From: Bacteroidota bacterium
Lineage (GTDB): Bacteria; Bacteroidota; Bacteroidia; Chitinophagales; Chitinophagaceae
Assembly (NCBI GenBank): GCA_023386395.1
Contig: JAEWJV010000255.1
Span: 1-6,560 of the forward strand
DNA length: 6,560 bases
Direction of reading: 5' to 3'
Made by a program: the position numbers and the translations under genes
In this document: positions 1 through 5,245 of the stretch, piece after piece
Numbering within the stretch: the stretch's first letter is position 1
Layout: each line of letters starts with the position of its first letter
The notes under the pieces: generated by a model
Told to the model about the DNA's origin: nothing
Databases searched by the model: none
Seen by the model: only the letters and a program-made list of their open reading frames with translations

Positions 1-1061
1 ATATTAAAGCGAAAGAAAAAAGTTTATTGCCACCTAAAAAAGACAGCAGCGGCATAAAAGGCAACCCGGTAGGTTTGGATGGATTAATGCGCGGGCTTAA
101 ATATGAGATGATTGATTATACACCGGATGAACTGATTGACATTGCTCATAAAGAATATGCATGGTGCATGAAGGAAATGCTGAAAGCCAGCAATGAAATG
201 GGATTTGGCAATAACTGGAAAGCTGCTTTGGAAAAAGTGAAACAAACTTATGTAGCGCCGGGCCAACAGCCGGCTGCTATGTTTAAACTGTATAATGAAT
301 CTGTCGATTTTATCAAACAGCATAACTTAATAACTATTCCGCCGCTGGCAGAAGAAACATGGCGCATGAGCATGATGTCGCCCGAAGACCAGCGCGTTAA
401 TCCTTTCTTTTTAGGAGGCGAGGAACTTATTATTTCCTATCCTACCAATGAAATGAGTGAAGAAGATAAAATGATGAGCATGCGAGGCAATAACCCACAC
501 TTTTCAAGGGCTACCGTGCATCATGAACTGATTGCCGGGCACCGGCTTGAATATTATATGATGAGCCGCTATAAACCATACCGCCGCCAGTTTTATACAT
601 CATTCTGGATTGAAGGCTGGTCTTTATACTGGGAGATGTTGTTGTGGAACCAGGGTTTCCCACAGTCGCCTGAAGACCGCGTGGGCATGCTGTTTTGGCG
701 CATGCACCGTTGTGCAAGAATTATCTTTTCAATTAATTATCATACCGGCAAATGGAGCCCGCAGGAATGCATTGATTTTTTGGTTGACAGCGTGGGCCAT
801 GAACGCGCCAATGCTGAAGGTGAAGTGCGCCGTTCTTTTGAAGGTGGCTACGATCCGTTATACCAGATAGGTTATATGATTGGTGGTTTACAGATAATGC
901 AGTTAAAGAGAGAATTGGTTGATACAAAGAAAATGAGTTATAAAGATTTTCACGATGCATTCATTCATCAGAATACCATGCCGGTAGAAATGGAAAGAGC
1001 CATACTGGAAAATTTGCCGCTAACAAAAGATTATAAGGCCAACTGGAAGTTTTATAAATAA
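1..1061 (+). CDS. DUF885 family metal-dependent hydrolase, C-terminal part (5' end outside window)
   Basis: The frame is open from the left edge (first whole codon at 3), so this is the last ~352 residues of a longer protein; family members are usually about 550-600 residues. The TTG at 27 is only an in-frame Leu codon and is not a credible start. The diagnostic segment is His-Glu-Leu-Ile-Ala-Gly-His at 522-542, followed by Glu-Gly-Trp-Ser-Leu-Tyr at 612-629. This is the HExxPGH ... EGWxLY pattern of DUF885 (PF05960), a family related to zinc metallopeptidases. The His residues and Glu would bind metal and catalyse; EGW probably gives the third ligand. The usual Pro of the motif is Ala here. 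Substrate is unknown; peptidase or amidohydrolase activity in the cell envelope is inferred from the family. Any signal peptide lies outside the window. It ends in TAA with no clear terminator behind it. Family assignment is fairly sure, function is not. Confidence 0.85.
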   Translation, partial: IKAKEKSLLPPKKDSSGIKGNPVGLDGLMRGLKYEMIDYTPDELIDIAHKEYAWCMKEMLKASNEMGFGNNWKAALEKVKQTYVAPGQQPAAMFKLYNESVDFIKQHNLITIPPLAEETWRMSMMSPEDQRVNPFFLGGEELIISYPTNEMSEEDKMMSMRGNNPHFSRATVHHELIAGHRLEYYMMSRYKPYRRQFYTSFWIEGWSLYWEMLLWNQGFPQSPEDRVGMLFWRMHRCARIIFSINYHTGKWSPQECIDFLVDSVGHERANAEGEVRRSFEGGYDPLYQIGYMIGGLQIMQLKRELVDTKKMSYKDFHDAFIHQNTMPVEMERAILENLPLTKDYKANWKFYK

Positions 1062-1126
1062 TATAGAAGTCGCAATTAAATTTCTTTATTAAAATAATTA
1101 GCATCCAGGTTGCCAATTACAAAGAG

Positions 1127-1204
1127 TTTCTGCCTGCAGCTCACCTCCCCGGCTTGCAATTTTTCTGCCCGGCTGCAGCAAATGGCTCGTTATTTGCCTG
1201 CAGG
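1127..1204. repeat. GC-rich intergenic patch with three CTGCAG motifs
   Basis: The 206-bp gap between the DUF885 gene and the CHRD lipoprotein contains a GC-rich island. CTGCAG occurs at 1134-1139, 1173-1178 and 1198-1203. The first and third are the same 9-mer, TGCCTGCAG. The first and second share a preceding TTTCTGCC. I see no reading frame with a plausible product here and no strong hairpin followed by a T-run. It may be a degenerate repeat or leader region; no function is assigned. Confidence 0.3.
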
Positions 1205-1205
1205 T

Positions 1206-1238
1206 TTTACTGAAAATTACGATTGGCGCTTATCTTGC
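1206..1238 (+). promoter_or_regulatory. Possible promoter of the CHRD lipoprotein gene (weak)
   Basis: TATCTTGC at 1231-1238 resembles the Bacteroidota -7 element TAnnTTTG, and TTTA at 1206-1209 stands 21 nt upstream as a poor -33 element. An alternative is TTTG at 1193-1196 with TACGATTG at 1218-1225. A small perfect hairpin, TTGCG/CGCAA, overlaps the proposed -7 region at 1235-1249. No Shine-Dalgarno sequence precedes the ATG at 1268, which is usual in this phylum. Confidence 0.3.
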
Positions 1239-1267
1239 GCCTTTCGCAATAATGTTAAACAATAACT

Positions 1268-1732
1268 ATGAATAAAGTAAAACAACGTGCAGGTATTTTA
1301 ATGTATGCTTTAATTGTGTTGATGGCATTTGTAAGTTTTGGTTCCTGTAAAAAAGATGATATAGAGGATTATATTTCCTCCTATGTTGCAGCGCTCGACG
1401 GAACGCAGGCCATACCTTCAAACAGTGTAACAGCAACCGGTACATGCAATGCTACGTACGATTCAATCAAGAACCAGCTTGCATACACCATTACATGGGA
1501 CGGTTTAACCGGCTCGCCTTCGGCCATTTATTTCCAGGCGCCTGATGGAAATGGCGGTTTTATTAACATGCCTGTAACGAATAGCTTTTCAGCCAACGGT
1601 GTTTCAGGTTATTTAACCATCGACCCGCAATATGAAGCATCTTTGCTTAGTTATGGCTGGTATGTAAACGTAAGCACCGCCACATATAATGATGGTGAAA
1701 TAAGGGGGCAATTGCTAAAACCTCAAAAATAA
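1268..1732 (+). CDS. CHRD-domain lipoprotein, probably surface-exposed
   Basis: A 154-residue secreted protein. Residues 1-26 form a type II signal peptide: Lys/Arg-rich start, hydrophobic core at ~10-24, lipobox Phe-Gly-Ser-Cys with acylated Cys27. Cys-Lys-Lys-Asp-Asp resembles the Lys/acidic lipoprotein export signal of Bacteroidota, so outer-membrane surface display is likely (inference). The rest, ~38-150, fits a single CHRD (chordin) domain: Tyr-Val-Ala-Ala-Leu-Asp-Gly start, a central beta-rich part, and the hallmark Asp-Gly-Glu-Ile-Arg-Gly-Gln-Leu at 142-149. The His-Ile-His often found mid-domain is replaced by Ala-Ile-Tyr-Phe at ~86-89. CHRD domains are beta-sandwich modules of unknown biochemical role in bacteria; an adhesive or binding role is a guess. 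It appears to be a single-gene unit, as the terminator at 1767-1801 follows. Domain and export are fairly sure, function unknown. Confidence 0.85.
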   Translation: MNKVKQRAGILMYALIVLMAFVSFGSCKKDDIEDYISSYVAALDGTQAIPSNSVTATGTCNATYDSIKNQLAYTITWDGLTGSPSAIYFQAPDGNGGFINMPVTNSFSANGVSGYLTIDPQYEASLLSYGWYVNVSTATYNDGEIRGQLLKPQK

Positions 1733-1766
1733 TTCAACATATTTGCAACGGGCAGAGGGTTACAGT

Positions 1767-1801
1767 TAAAGGCGTTCAGCATCAAGGTGCGGACGCCTTT
1801 A
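1767..1801 (+). terminator. Hairpin terminator after the CHRD lipoprotein gene
   Basis: TAAAGGCGT at 1767-1775 pairs perfectly with ACGCCTTTA at 1793-1801 (9 bp, 17-nt loop), followed by the T-rich sequence CATTTTAT. It starts 34 bp after the lipoprotein stop and ends 30 bp before the iscS start. It therefore separates the two genes and forces the iscS promoter into a very short space. The T-tract is imperfect, so efficiency is uncertain. Confidence 0.65.
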
Positions 1802-1827
1802 CATTTTATAAATGGATAGTAACTTGC
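1798..1827 (+). promoter_or_regulatory. Candidate iscS promoter abutting the start codon
   Basis: TTTA at 1798-1801, an 18-nt spacer, then TAACTTGC at 1820-1827, ending four bases before the iscS ATG at 1832. This resembles the Bacteroidota TTTG/TAnnTTTG promoter and has the same spacing as the candidate in front of aroK. If real, transcription would begin at or next to the ATG. The -33 part overlaps the distal arm of the preceding terminator. Confidence 0.4.
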
Positions 1828-1831
1828 GGCA

Positions 1832-2992
1832 ATGCAGTTACCTGTTTACCTGGATAATAATTCTACCACACCTGTTGACCCGCGTGTATTAGAGGCAATG
1901 CTGCCTTATTTCACACAGCAATTTGGCAATGCCGCCAGCCGCACCCATGCCTATGGATGGGCTGCATCCGAAGCCGTTGAACAGGCGCGGCAACAGCTTG
2001 CTTCACTTATTAATGCGCATCCGAAAGAGATTGTATTTACTTCAGGCGCAACGGAAAGTATTAACCTTGCGCTTAAAGGCGTGTTTGAAGCTTATAGCAG
2101 CAAAGGCAATCACATCATAACAGTTGCTACAGAACATAAAGCTGTTCTGGATACCTGCAGGCATTTGGAAAAACTTGGCGCTGCCATAACGTATCTGCCT
2201 GTAAACAAAGAAGGCCTTATTAATATTGATGAACTTGAAAGTAGTATTAAACCCACCACTATTTTAATTGCTGTAATGTATGCCAATAACGAGATTGGCG
2301 TTATTCAGCCCATACAAAAAATTGCGGCCATTGCCAGGCAGCATAATATTTTATTTTTCTGCGATGCTGCGCAGGTTGCAGGTAAAATTCCGGTTGATGT
2401 GATAAAGGATGATATAAGCCTCCTCTCCTTCTCCGCTCACAAAATGTATGGCCCGAAAGGCATTGGTGCTTTGTATGTGCGGCGTAAAGACCCGCGGGCA
2501 AAAATTATAGCACAAATAGATGGTGGCGGCCATGAAAACAATATGCGCAGCGGCACGCTGAATGTGCCTGCCATCGTTGGTTTTGGCAAAGCCTGTGAAA
2601 TAAGTATAATGGAAATGGATAACGAAGCTGAACGTTTATATGCATTAAGAAATCGTTTTGAAAATGCTTTGATGCAACTGGATAATGTTTTTATAAATGG
2701 AAATACACAACAACGGTTACCGCATGTTACCAATCTTTATTTTGAAGGCGTTTCAGCCAACCGTTTATTAACAGGTTTTAGTAAAGATATAGCTGCTTCA
2801 TCAGGCTCGGCCTGCACTTCTGCATTGGTAGAACCATCCTACGTTTTAAAAGCGCTGGGTATGAGCGATGAACGGGCTAATAATTCGCTGCGTTTTGGGT
2901 TGGGAAGGTTTACCGATGATGAACAGGTTGATTATGCTGTTAGAATAATAGCTGAAAACGTTTGTAAACTGCGGAAGGAATTGCATGGCTGA
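1832..2992 (+). CDS. iscS: Cysteine desulfurase, IscS/NifS type (class V aminotransferase fold)
   Basis: PLP enzyme that takes sulfur from L-cysteine, giving alanine and an enzyme persulfide for Fe-S cluster assembly and tRNA thiolation. It has 386 residues. The start Met-Gln-Leu-Pro-Val-Tyr-Leu-Asp matches the usual IscS N-terminus, which fixes the ATG. Visible sites: PLP-contacting Ser71-Gly-Ala-Thr; His102; Asp178 and Gln181 over the ring; Ser-Ala-His-Lys with Schiff-base Lys204; the persulfide Cys328 in Ser-Gly-Ser-Ala-Cys-Thr-Ser, a long mobile loop typical of group I (IscS) rather than SufS. The chain stops soon after the last helix (Arg-Lys-Glu-Leu-His-Gly) and lacks the roughly 20-residue tail with which E. 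coli IscS docks IscU. No scaffold, iscA or fdx gene is adjacent, so it stands alone; tRNA thiolation or sulfur supply to SUF are options. Enzyme class is very sure, the iscS rather than nifS name less so. Confidence 0.93.
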   Translation: MQLPVYLDNNSTTPVDPRVLEAMLPYFTQQFGNAASRTHAYGWAASEAVEQARQQLASLINAHPKEIVFTSGATESINLALKGVFEAYSSKGNHIITVATEHKAVLDTCRHLEKLGAAITYLPVNKEGLINIDELESSIKPTTILIAVMYANNEIGVIQPIQKIAAIARQHNILFFCDAAQVAGKIPVDVIKDDISLLSFSAHKMYGPKGIGALYVRRKDPRAKIIAQIDGGGHENNMRSGTLNVPAIVGFGKACEISIMEMDNEAERLYALRNRFENALMQLDNVFINGNTQQRLPHVTNLYFEGVSANRLLTGFSKDIAASSGSACTSALVEPSYVLKALGMSDERANNSLRFGLGRFTDDEQVDYAVRIIAENVCKLRKELHG

Positions 2993-2995
2993 AAG

Positions 2996-3298
2996 TCATG
3001 CCTTACTAAGTTTTTCAAGTAATTCGGCATCCGAAATATCAGCAGAAACGCCATAACCAGTTACTAAAATACCTTTCACACCGCCGGAAGATTTAACAGC
3101 ATATACAGCCGCCTCATCGCCGGGATCAGAGATTCCTTCATACCGGTAAACATCAACGATATCGAAATCGCCGGCTGCAAATTTACCTTCGGTACAGGCC
3201 AGCACATTTTCTTCAATATTAAAATCGGTTGTAAAGCCTTGCTGGCGCAATGCTTCAATAGCTTTGGAAACGGTGTCGTAATGTGTTTTATGCTGCAT
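2996..3298 (-). CDS. Conserved small soluble protein of unknown function
   Basis: A 100-residue protein with no signal peptide or membrane segment, acidic overall. It begins His-Tyr-Asp-Thr-Val-Ser-Lys-Ala-Ile-Glu-Ala-Leu (6-17), then Gly-Phe-Thr-Thr-Asp-Phe-Asn (21-27), Val-Asp-Val-Tyr-Arg-Tyr-Glu-Gly (48-55), Asp-Pro-Gly-Asp (58-61) and Gly-Ile-Leu-Val-Thr-Gly-Tyr-Gly (76-83). I recall such short proteins in Bacteroidota genomes, often labelled 'phosphoribosylpyrophosphate synthetase'. That name appears to be a misannotation, since the chain is far too short and no PRPP motif is visible. The conserved Asp and Glu suggest a small alpha/beta fold, but no activity can be assigned. Its stop lies 3 bp from the iscS stop, tail to tail, with no room for a separate terminator. 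The ATG at 3298 is the only good start. Coding status is well supported, function unknown. Confidence 0.75.
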   Translation of the reverse strand: MQHKTHYDTVSKAIEALRQQGFTTDFNIEENVLACTEGKFAAGDFDIVDVYRYEGISDPGDEAAVYAVKSSGGVKGILVTGYGVSADISDAELLEKLSKA

Positions 3299-3374
3299 GA
3301 AAGATTATTGAGGAATAACATAATAAAATTGCTGAGCGTAAAAGTATTGAATTAATATTTTGGTATTTCCCAAA

Positions 3375-3402
3375 AATAGTCTGAGCGGAGCCGAAGACTA
3401 TT
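3375..3402 (-). terminator. Possible terminator downstream of aroK-DUF423 transcript
   Basis: Read on the - strand, the 8-bp stem AATAGTCT/AGACTATT with a 12-nt loop is followed by further T residues, giving a run of five T and then GGG. It lies 63-90 bp past the stop of the DUF423 gene and upstream of the next - strand gene. The stem is AT-rich and the structure is part of the repeat element, so terminator function is uncertain. Confidence 0.35.
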
Positions 3403-3418
3403 GTTGAGCGAAGTCGAA
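3375..3418. repeat. Short repeat element with hairpin and two TGAGCGnAGnCGAA units
   Basis: Two 14-bp units in direct orientation, TGAGCGGAGCCGAA at 3382-3395 and TGAGCGAAGTCGAA at 3405-3418, agree at 12 of 14 positions, with starts 23 bp apart. The first is enclosed by an 8-bp inverted repeat, AATAGTCT (3375-3382) and AGACTATT (3395-3402). From memory, sequences like GAGCGAAGTCGAA occur as dispersed intergenic repeats in many Bacteroidota genomes, so this is probably one copy of such a REP-like family. Copy number cannot be checked from this window. Confidence 0.55.
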
Positions 3419-3464
3419 AAAAAATCATGTTTGACGATTCTTCATGTATTGATCACTCACAACA

Positions 3465-3851
3465 TTAATTCTTTATCGCAGCAAAAGCCAGTAACAGCCA
3501 GCCTGCAATAAAACAAAGGCCGCCAAAAGGTGTTACAGCGCCAAGCCAGTTCATATGGGTATTCCCGGCCATCTTAAAATAAGAAAGTAAATACAGCGAG
3601 CCTGAAAAGAGTATCATACCGGCAATAAAACTCCGGCCGCTCCAGGTTAATAAACTGCCCGGGATAAACTGGCTGATAATGGCCACCGCAAGCAATGCAA
3701 ATACATGGTAGAACTGGTATTTAACGGCTGTTTCAAAAATATCCAATGCATCAGGCGCCATGCGGCTTTTTAAAGCATGCGCACCAAAAGCACCCAGTAT
3801 AACGGATAATGCACCTAAAACGGCTGCTATTATTAAATATGTTTTATTCAT
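3465..3851 (-). CDS. DUF423 family small inner-membrane protein
   Basis: A 128-residue integral membrane protein with about four hydrophobic helices (roughly 4-26, 47-66, 73-93, 102-125). The DUF423 (YgdD-like) signature is clear: Gly-Ala-Phe-Gly-Ala-His-Ala-Leu at 20-27, Lys-Tyr-Gln-Phe-Tyr-His at 44-49, and a Gly-rich last helix containing Pro-Phe-Gly-Gly-Leu. The frame extends to an ATG at 3869, but I choose the ATG at 3851. It gives the family's usual length and N-terminus, and it overlaps the aroK stop by 8 bp (tATGAATAA on the - strand), so translation is probably coupled to aroK. The biochemical role of the family is unknown. Linkage to aroK may only reflect a shared transcript. Family call is sure, start fairly sure. 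Confidence 0.9.
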   Translation of the reverse strand: MNKTYLIIAAVLGALSVILGAFGAHALKSRMAPDALDIFETAVKYQFYHVFALLAVAIISQFIPGSLLTWSGRSFIAGMILFSGSLYLLSYFKMAGNTHMNWLGAVTPFGGLCFIAGWLLLAFAAIKN

Positions 3852-4350
3852 ATAACGAAAGTATTTCAATAAAATGTTTTTCGGTAAGATGGCCGCTGTT
3901 TAAATGATATTTAGCCTTTGCATAAAAGGGTTTCCTTTTCTCCCGCATTTGATAAAAGAAATCTTCAAGGTCTTCCTCATCCACATTTGCAATTAAAGGG
4001 CGATGTGCTTTTTCCTGCTGCAATCGTGCAGCAATCACGGCAAGCGGCTCATCAATCCAGATGGTAATGCCGTTGGCATTCATCCATTCTATGTTATCGT
4101 GAAAACAAGGCGCTCCGCCGCCGGTAGCCAGTATAAAATTTTCTATATCTGCAAAACTTTTCAGTATTTCATTTTCCTTTAAACGAAAATAACTTTCGCC
4201 TTTTTCCACAAATATTTCAGCTATCGTTTTGTCTTCTGCTTTTTCAACCTCTCTGTCTAAATCGAATGCAGGAATACCAAGCGCTTTGCCCACTTTATGC
4301 GCCCAGTAACTTTTACCGCTGCCCATTAAACCAATAAGAAAAATTTTCAC
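3844..4350 (-). CDS. aroK: Shikimate kinase
   Basis: Phosphorylates shikimate at the 3-OH with ATP, the fifth step of the cytoplasmic chorismate (aromatic amino acid) pathway. It has 168 residues, normal for the family. Visible sites: P-loop Gly-Leu-Met-Gly-Ser-Gly-Lys-Ser at 7-14; shikimate-binding Asp32; Phe-Arg56 in Gly-Glu-Ser-Tyr-Phe-Arg; Gly77-Gly-Gly; lid Arg117 in His-Arg-Pro-Leu; and Arg139 in Arg-Lys-Pro-Phe-Tyr, equivalent to the substrate-binding Arg near the C-terminus. The start codon is GTG at 4350-4348. An in-frame stop at 4362-4360 leaves no room for an earlier start, and Met-Lys-Ile-Phe-Leu-Ile-Gly aligns well with the family's N-terminus. It overlaps the DUF423 gene by 8 bp and so forms a two-gene operon. 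A promoter candidate directly abuts the start. All key residues are present. Confidence 0.95.
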   Translation of the reverse strand: MKIFLIGLMGSGKSYWAHKVGKALGIPAFDLDREVEKAEDKTIAEIFVEKGESYFRLKENEILKSFADIENFILATGGGAPCFHDNIEWMNANGITIWIDEPLAVIAARLQQEKAHRPLIANVDEEDLEDFFYQMREKRKPFYAKAKYHLNSGHLTEKHFIEILSLYE

Positions 4351-4354
4351 CGTG

Positions 4355-4384
4355 GCAATTTAATGATTGAAATGAACAGGCAAA
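4355..4384 (-). promoter_or_regulatory. Candidate aroK promoter abutting the start codon
   Basis: On the - strand: TTTG at 4384-4381, an 18-nt spacer, TAAATTGC at 4362-4355, then four bases and the GTG start at 4350. The -33 element is an exact match to the Bacteroidota consensus and the -7 element fits TAnnTT with GC instead of TG. The layout predicts a leaderless or nearly leaderless mRNA. Confidence 0.45.
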
Positions 4385-4430
4385 AATGCGATTGCAGATA
4401 TATTATATAGTTTTATGATAAACCACCATT

Positions 4431-4868
4431 ATGGATTTTATGATTCTTGAAACATTCGATAATTATATTGATGCGCATTTAACAATGGGCAGGCTGGGAG
4501 AAGCAGGTATAAAATGCTGGCTTAAAGACGAAGACACCATAACACTTGCACCAATGCTTGGTAATGCGCTGGGAGGCATAAAGCTCATGATCAATAAAAA
4601 TGACCTTGATGACGCAAACGGTATATTGAATGAGCTTAAAGAAATAAAGCGTAAGAGTTTTGCCTGTCCTTATTGCAGCAGCCACAATATCGAGTACATA
4701 ACCTCTTCCCGTAAAACAGGTAATATAATAAGTTCAATACTTACATGGCTGATGAACAGTTATGCTATTGGTATTAAACAAACATGGCATTGCTTTGATT
4801 GCAATAAAGAATTCGATGAACCTGTTGAATTGAACAAAGAAGATTTAAATATGGGCAATGAAGCCTAA
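4431..4868 (+). CDS. DUF2007-like domain protein with C-terminal zinc ribbon
   Basis: A 145-residue cytoplasmic protein with two modules. Residues ~5-70 resemble DUF2007: Leu-Glu-Thr-Phe-Asp-Asn-Tyr-Ile-Asp-Ala-His start, Leu-Gly-Glu-Ala-Gly-Ile-Lys-Cys, then Gly-Gly-Ile-Lys-Leu-Met-Ile and a final helix Asp-Ala-Asn-Gly-Ile-Leu. That small alpha/beta domain is called a putative signal-transducing protein in Pfam but has no shown biochemistry. Residues ~76-128 hold two Cys pairs, Cys79-Pro-Tyr-Cys82 and Cys121-Phe-Asp-Cys124, the spacing expected of a zinc ribbon. The stretch between them contains a fairly hydrophobic segment (99-116) that could pack on a partner or membrane. The ATG at 4431 is chosen; the ATG at 4440 is nearly as good. 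It is divergent from aroK and convergent with the next gene, so it is monocistronic. Zinc binding is inferred from the Cys pairs; function is unknown. Confidence 0.8.
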   Translation: MDFMILETFDNYIDAHLTMGRLGEAGIKCWLKDEDTITLAPMLGNALGGIKLMINKNDLDDANGILNELKEIKRKSFACPYCSSHNIEYITSSRKTGNIISSILTWLMNSYAIGIKQTWHCFDCNKEFDEPVELNKEDLNMGNEA

Positions 4869-4877
4869 AGATTTATG

Positions 4878-4894
4878 ATCAGCCAGCAGCTGAT
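4878..4894. terminator. Small hairpin between convergent genes
   Basis: ATCAGC at 4878-4883 pairs with GCTGAT at 4889-4894 around a five-base loop. It lies in the 31-bp gap between the stops of the DUF2007 gene and the convergent membrane-protein gene. AT-rich sequence stands on both sides but no real T-run does, so it is at best a weak bidirectional terminator. Confidence 0.4.
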
Positions 4895-4899
4895 ATAAT

Positions 4900-5217
4900 T
4901 TATAAAGCATACAAGCCTATTGTTATTTGCGTAATCACCACCAACATTACAATGTGCATAATAAACAAAATCACGCTTCCCCATACGTACTTGTATTGAA
5001 ACCATTCAAATGCTTTTTCCCTGCTCACTGCAAGCGGTATAAGAAATTGAAGAAGCCCTAACCAAAAAATCCATCCGAAAGGCTGCAAAAGGGGAATATG
5101 ATATTTATCAGTAAACTGAATAACTGCCAACAGGAAAATGAATTCACCAACAAGGCTTAGTATTAGTACAATCAACAATCTTAAATTAAAACGCATTAAA
5201 ATATTATTTAATCGCAT
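4900..5217 (-). CDS. Small three-helix membrane protein of unknown function
   Basis: A 105-residue protein that I do not recognise. It has a basic N-terminus (Arg2, Arg9, Arg13) and three hydrophobic segments at ~14-35, 48-65 and 77-98. A charged loop lies between the second and third (Ser-Arg-Glu-Lys-Ala-Phe-Glu-Trp-Phe-Gln-Tyr-Lys), which suggests an inner-membrane protein with N-in orientation. No catalytic motif is visible. The start is either the ATG at 5217 or the ATG at 5196 (98 residues); the second would leave a more typical basic start just before helix 1. It follows the dehydrogenase gene on the same strand after a 28-bp gap (from that gene's stop to the 5217 start), so co-transcription is likely. 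The hydrophobic pattern over the whole length supports a real gene. Confidence 0.65.
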   Translation of the reverse strand: MRLNNILMRFNLRLLIVLILSLVGEFIFLLAVIQFTDKYHIPLLQPFGWIFWLGLLQFLIPLAVSREKAFEWFQYKYVWGSVILFIMHIVMLVVITQITIGLYAL

Positions 5218-5245
5218 TTTAAAAGCAGCTACAAACCCGGCGTCA

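Noticed and set aside
27..29. TTG as the start of the DUF885 gene
   Set aside because: The frame is open all the way to the left edge and the family is much longer than the part seen, so this is an internal Leu codon.
3076..3321. 81-codon - strand frame overlapping the 100-residue small protein
   Set aside because: It is a shifted frame of a better-supported gene and its product shows no recognisable family or composition.
3375..3418. Two-unit repeat considered as a CRISPR remnant
   Set aside because: Units are only 14 bp, 9 bp apart, imperfect, and there is no cas gene; an intergenic REP-like element explains it better.
3852..3869. Upstream ATG at 3869 for the DUF423 protein
   Set aside because: It adds six non-family residues and lies deeper inside aroK; the ATG at 3851 overlapping the aroK stop fits the family length better.
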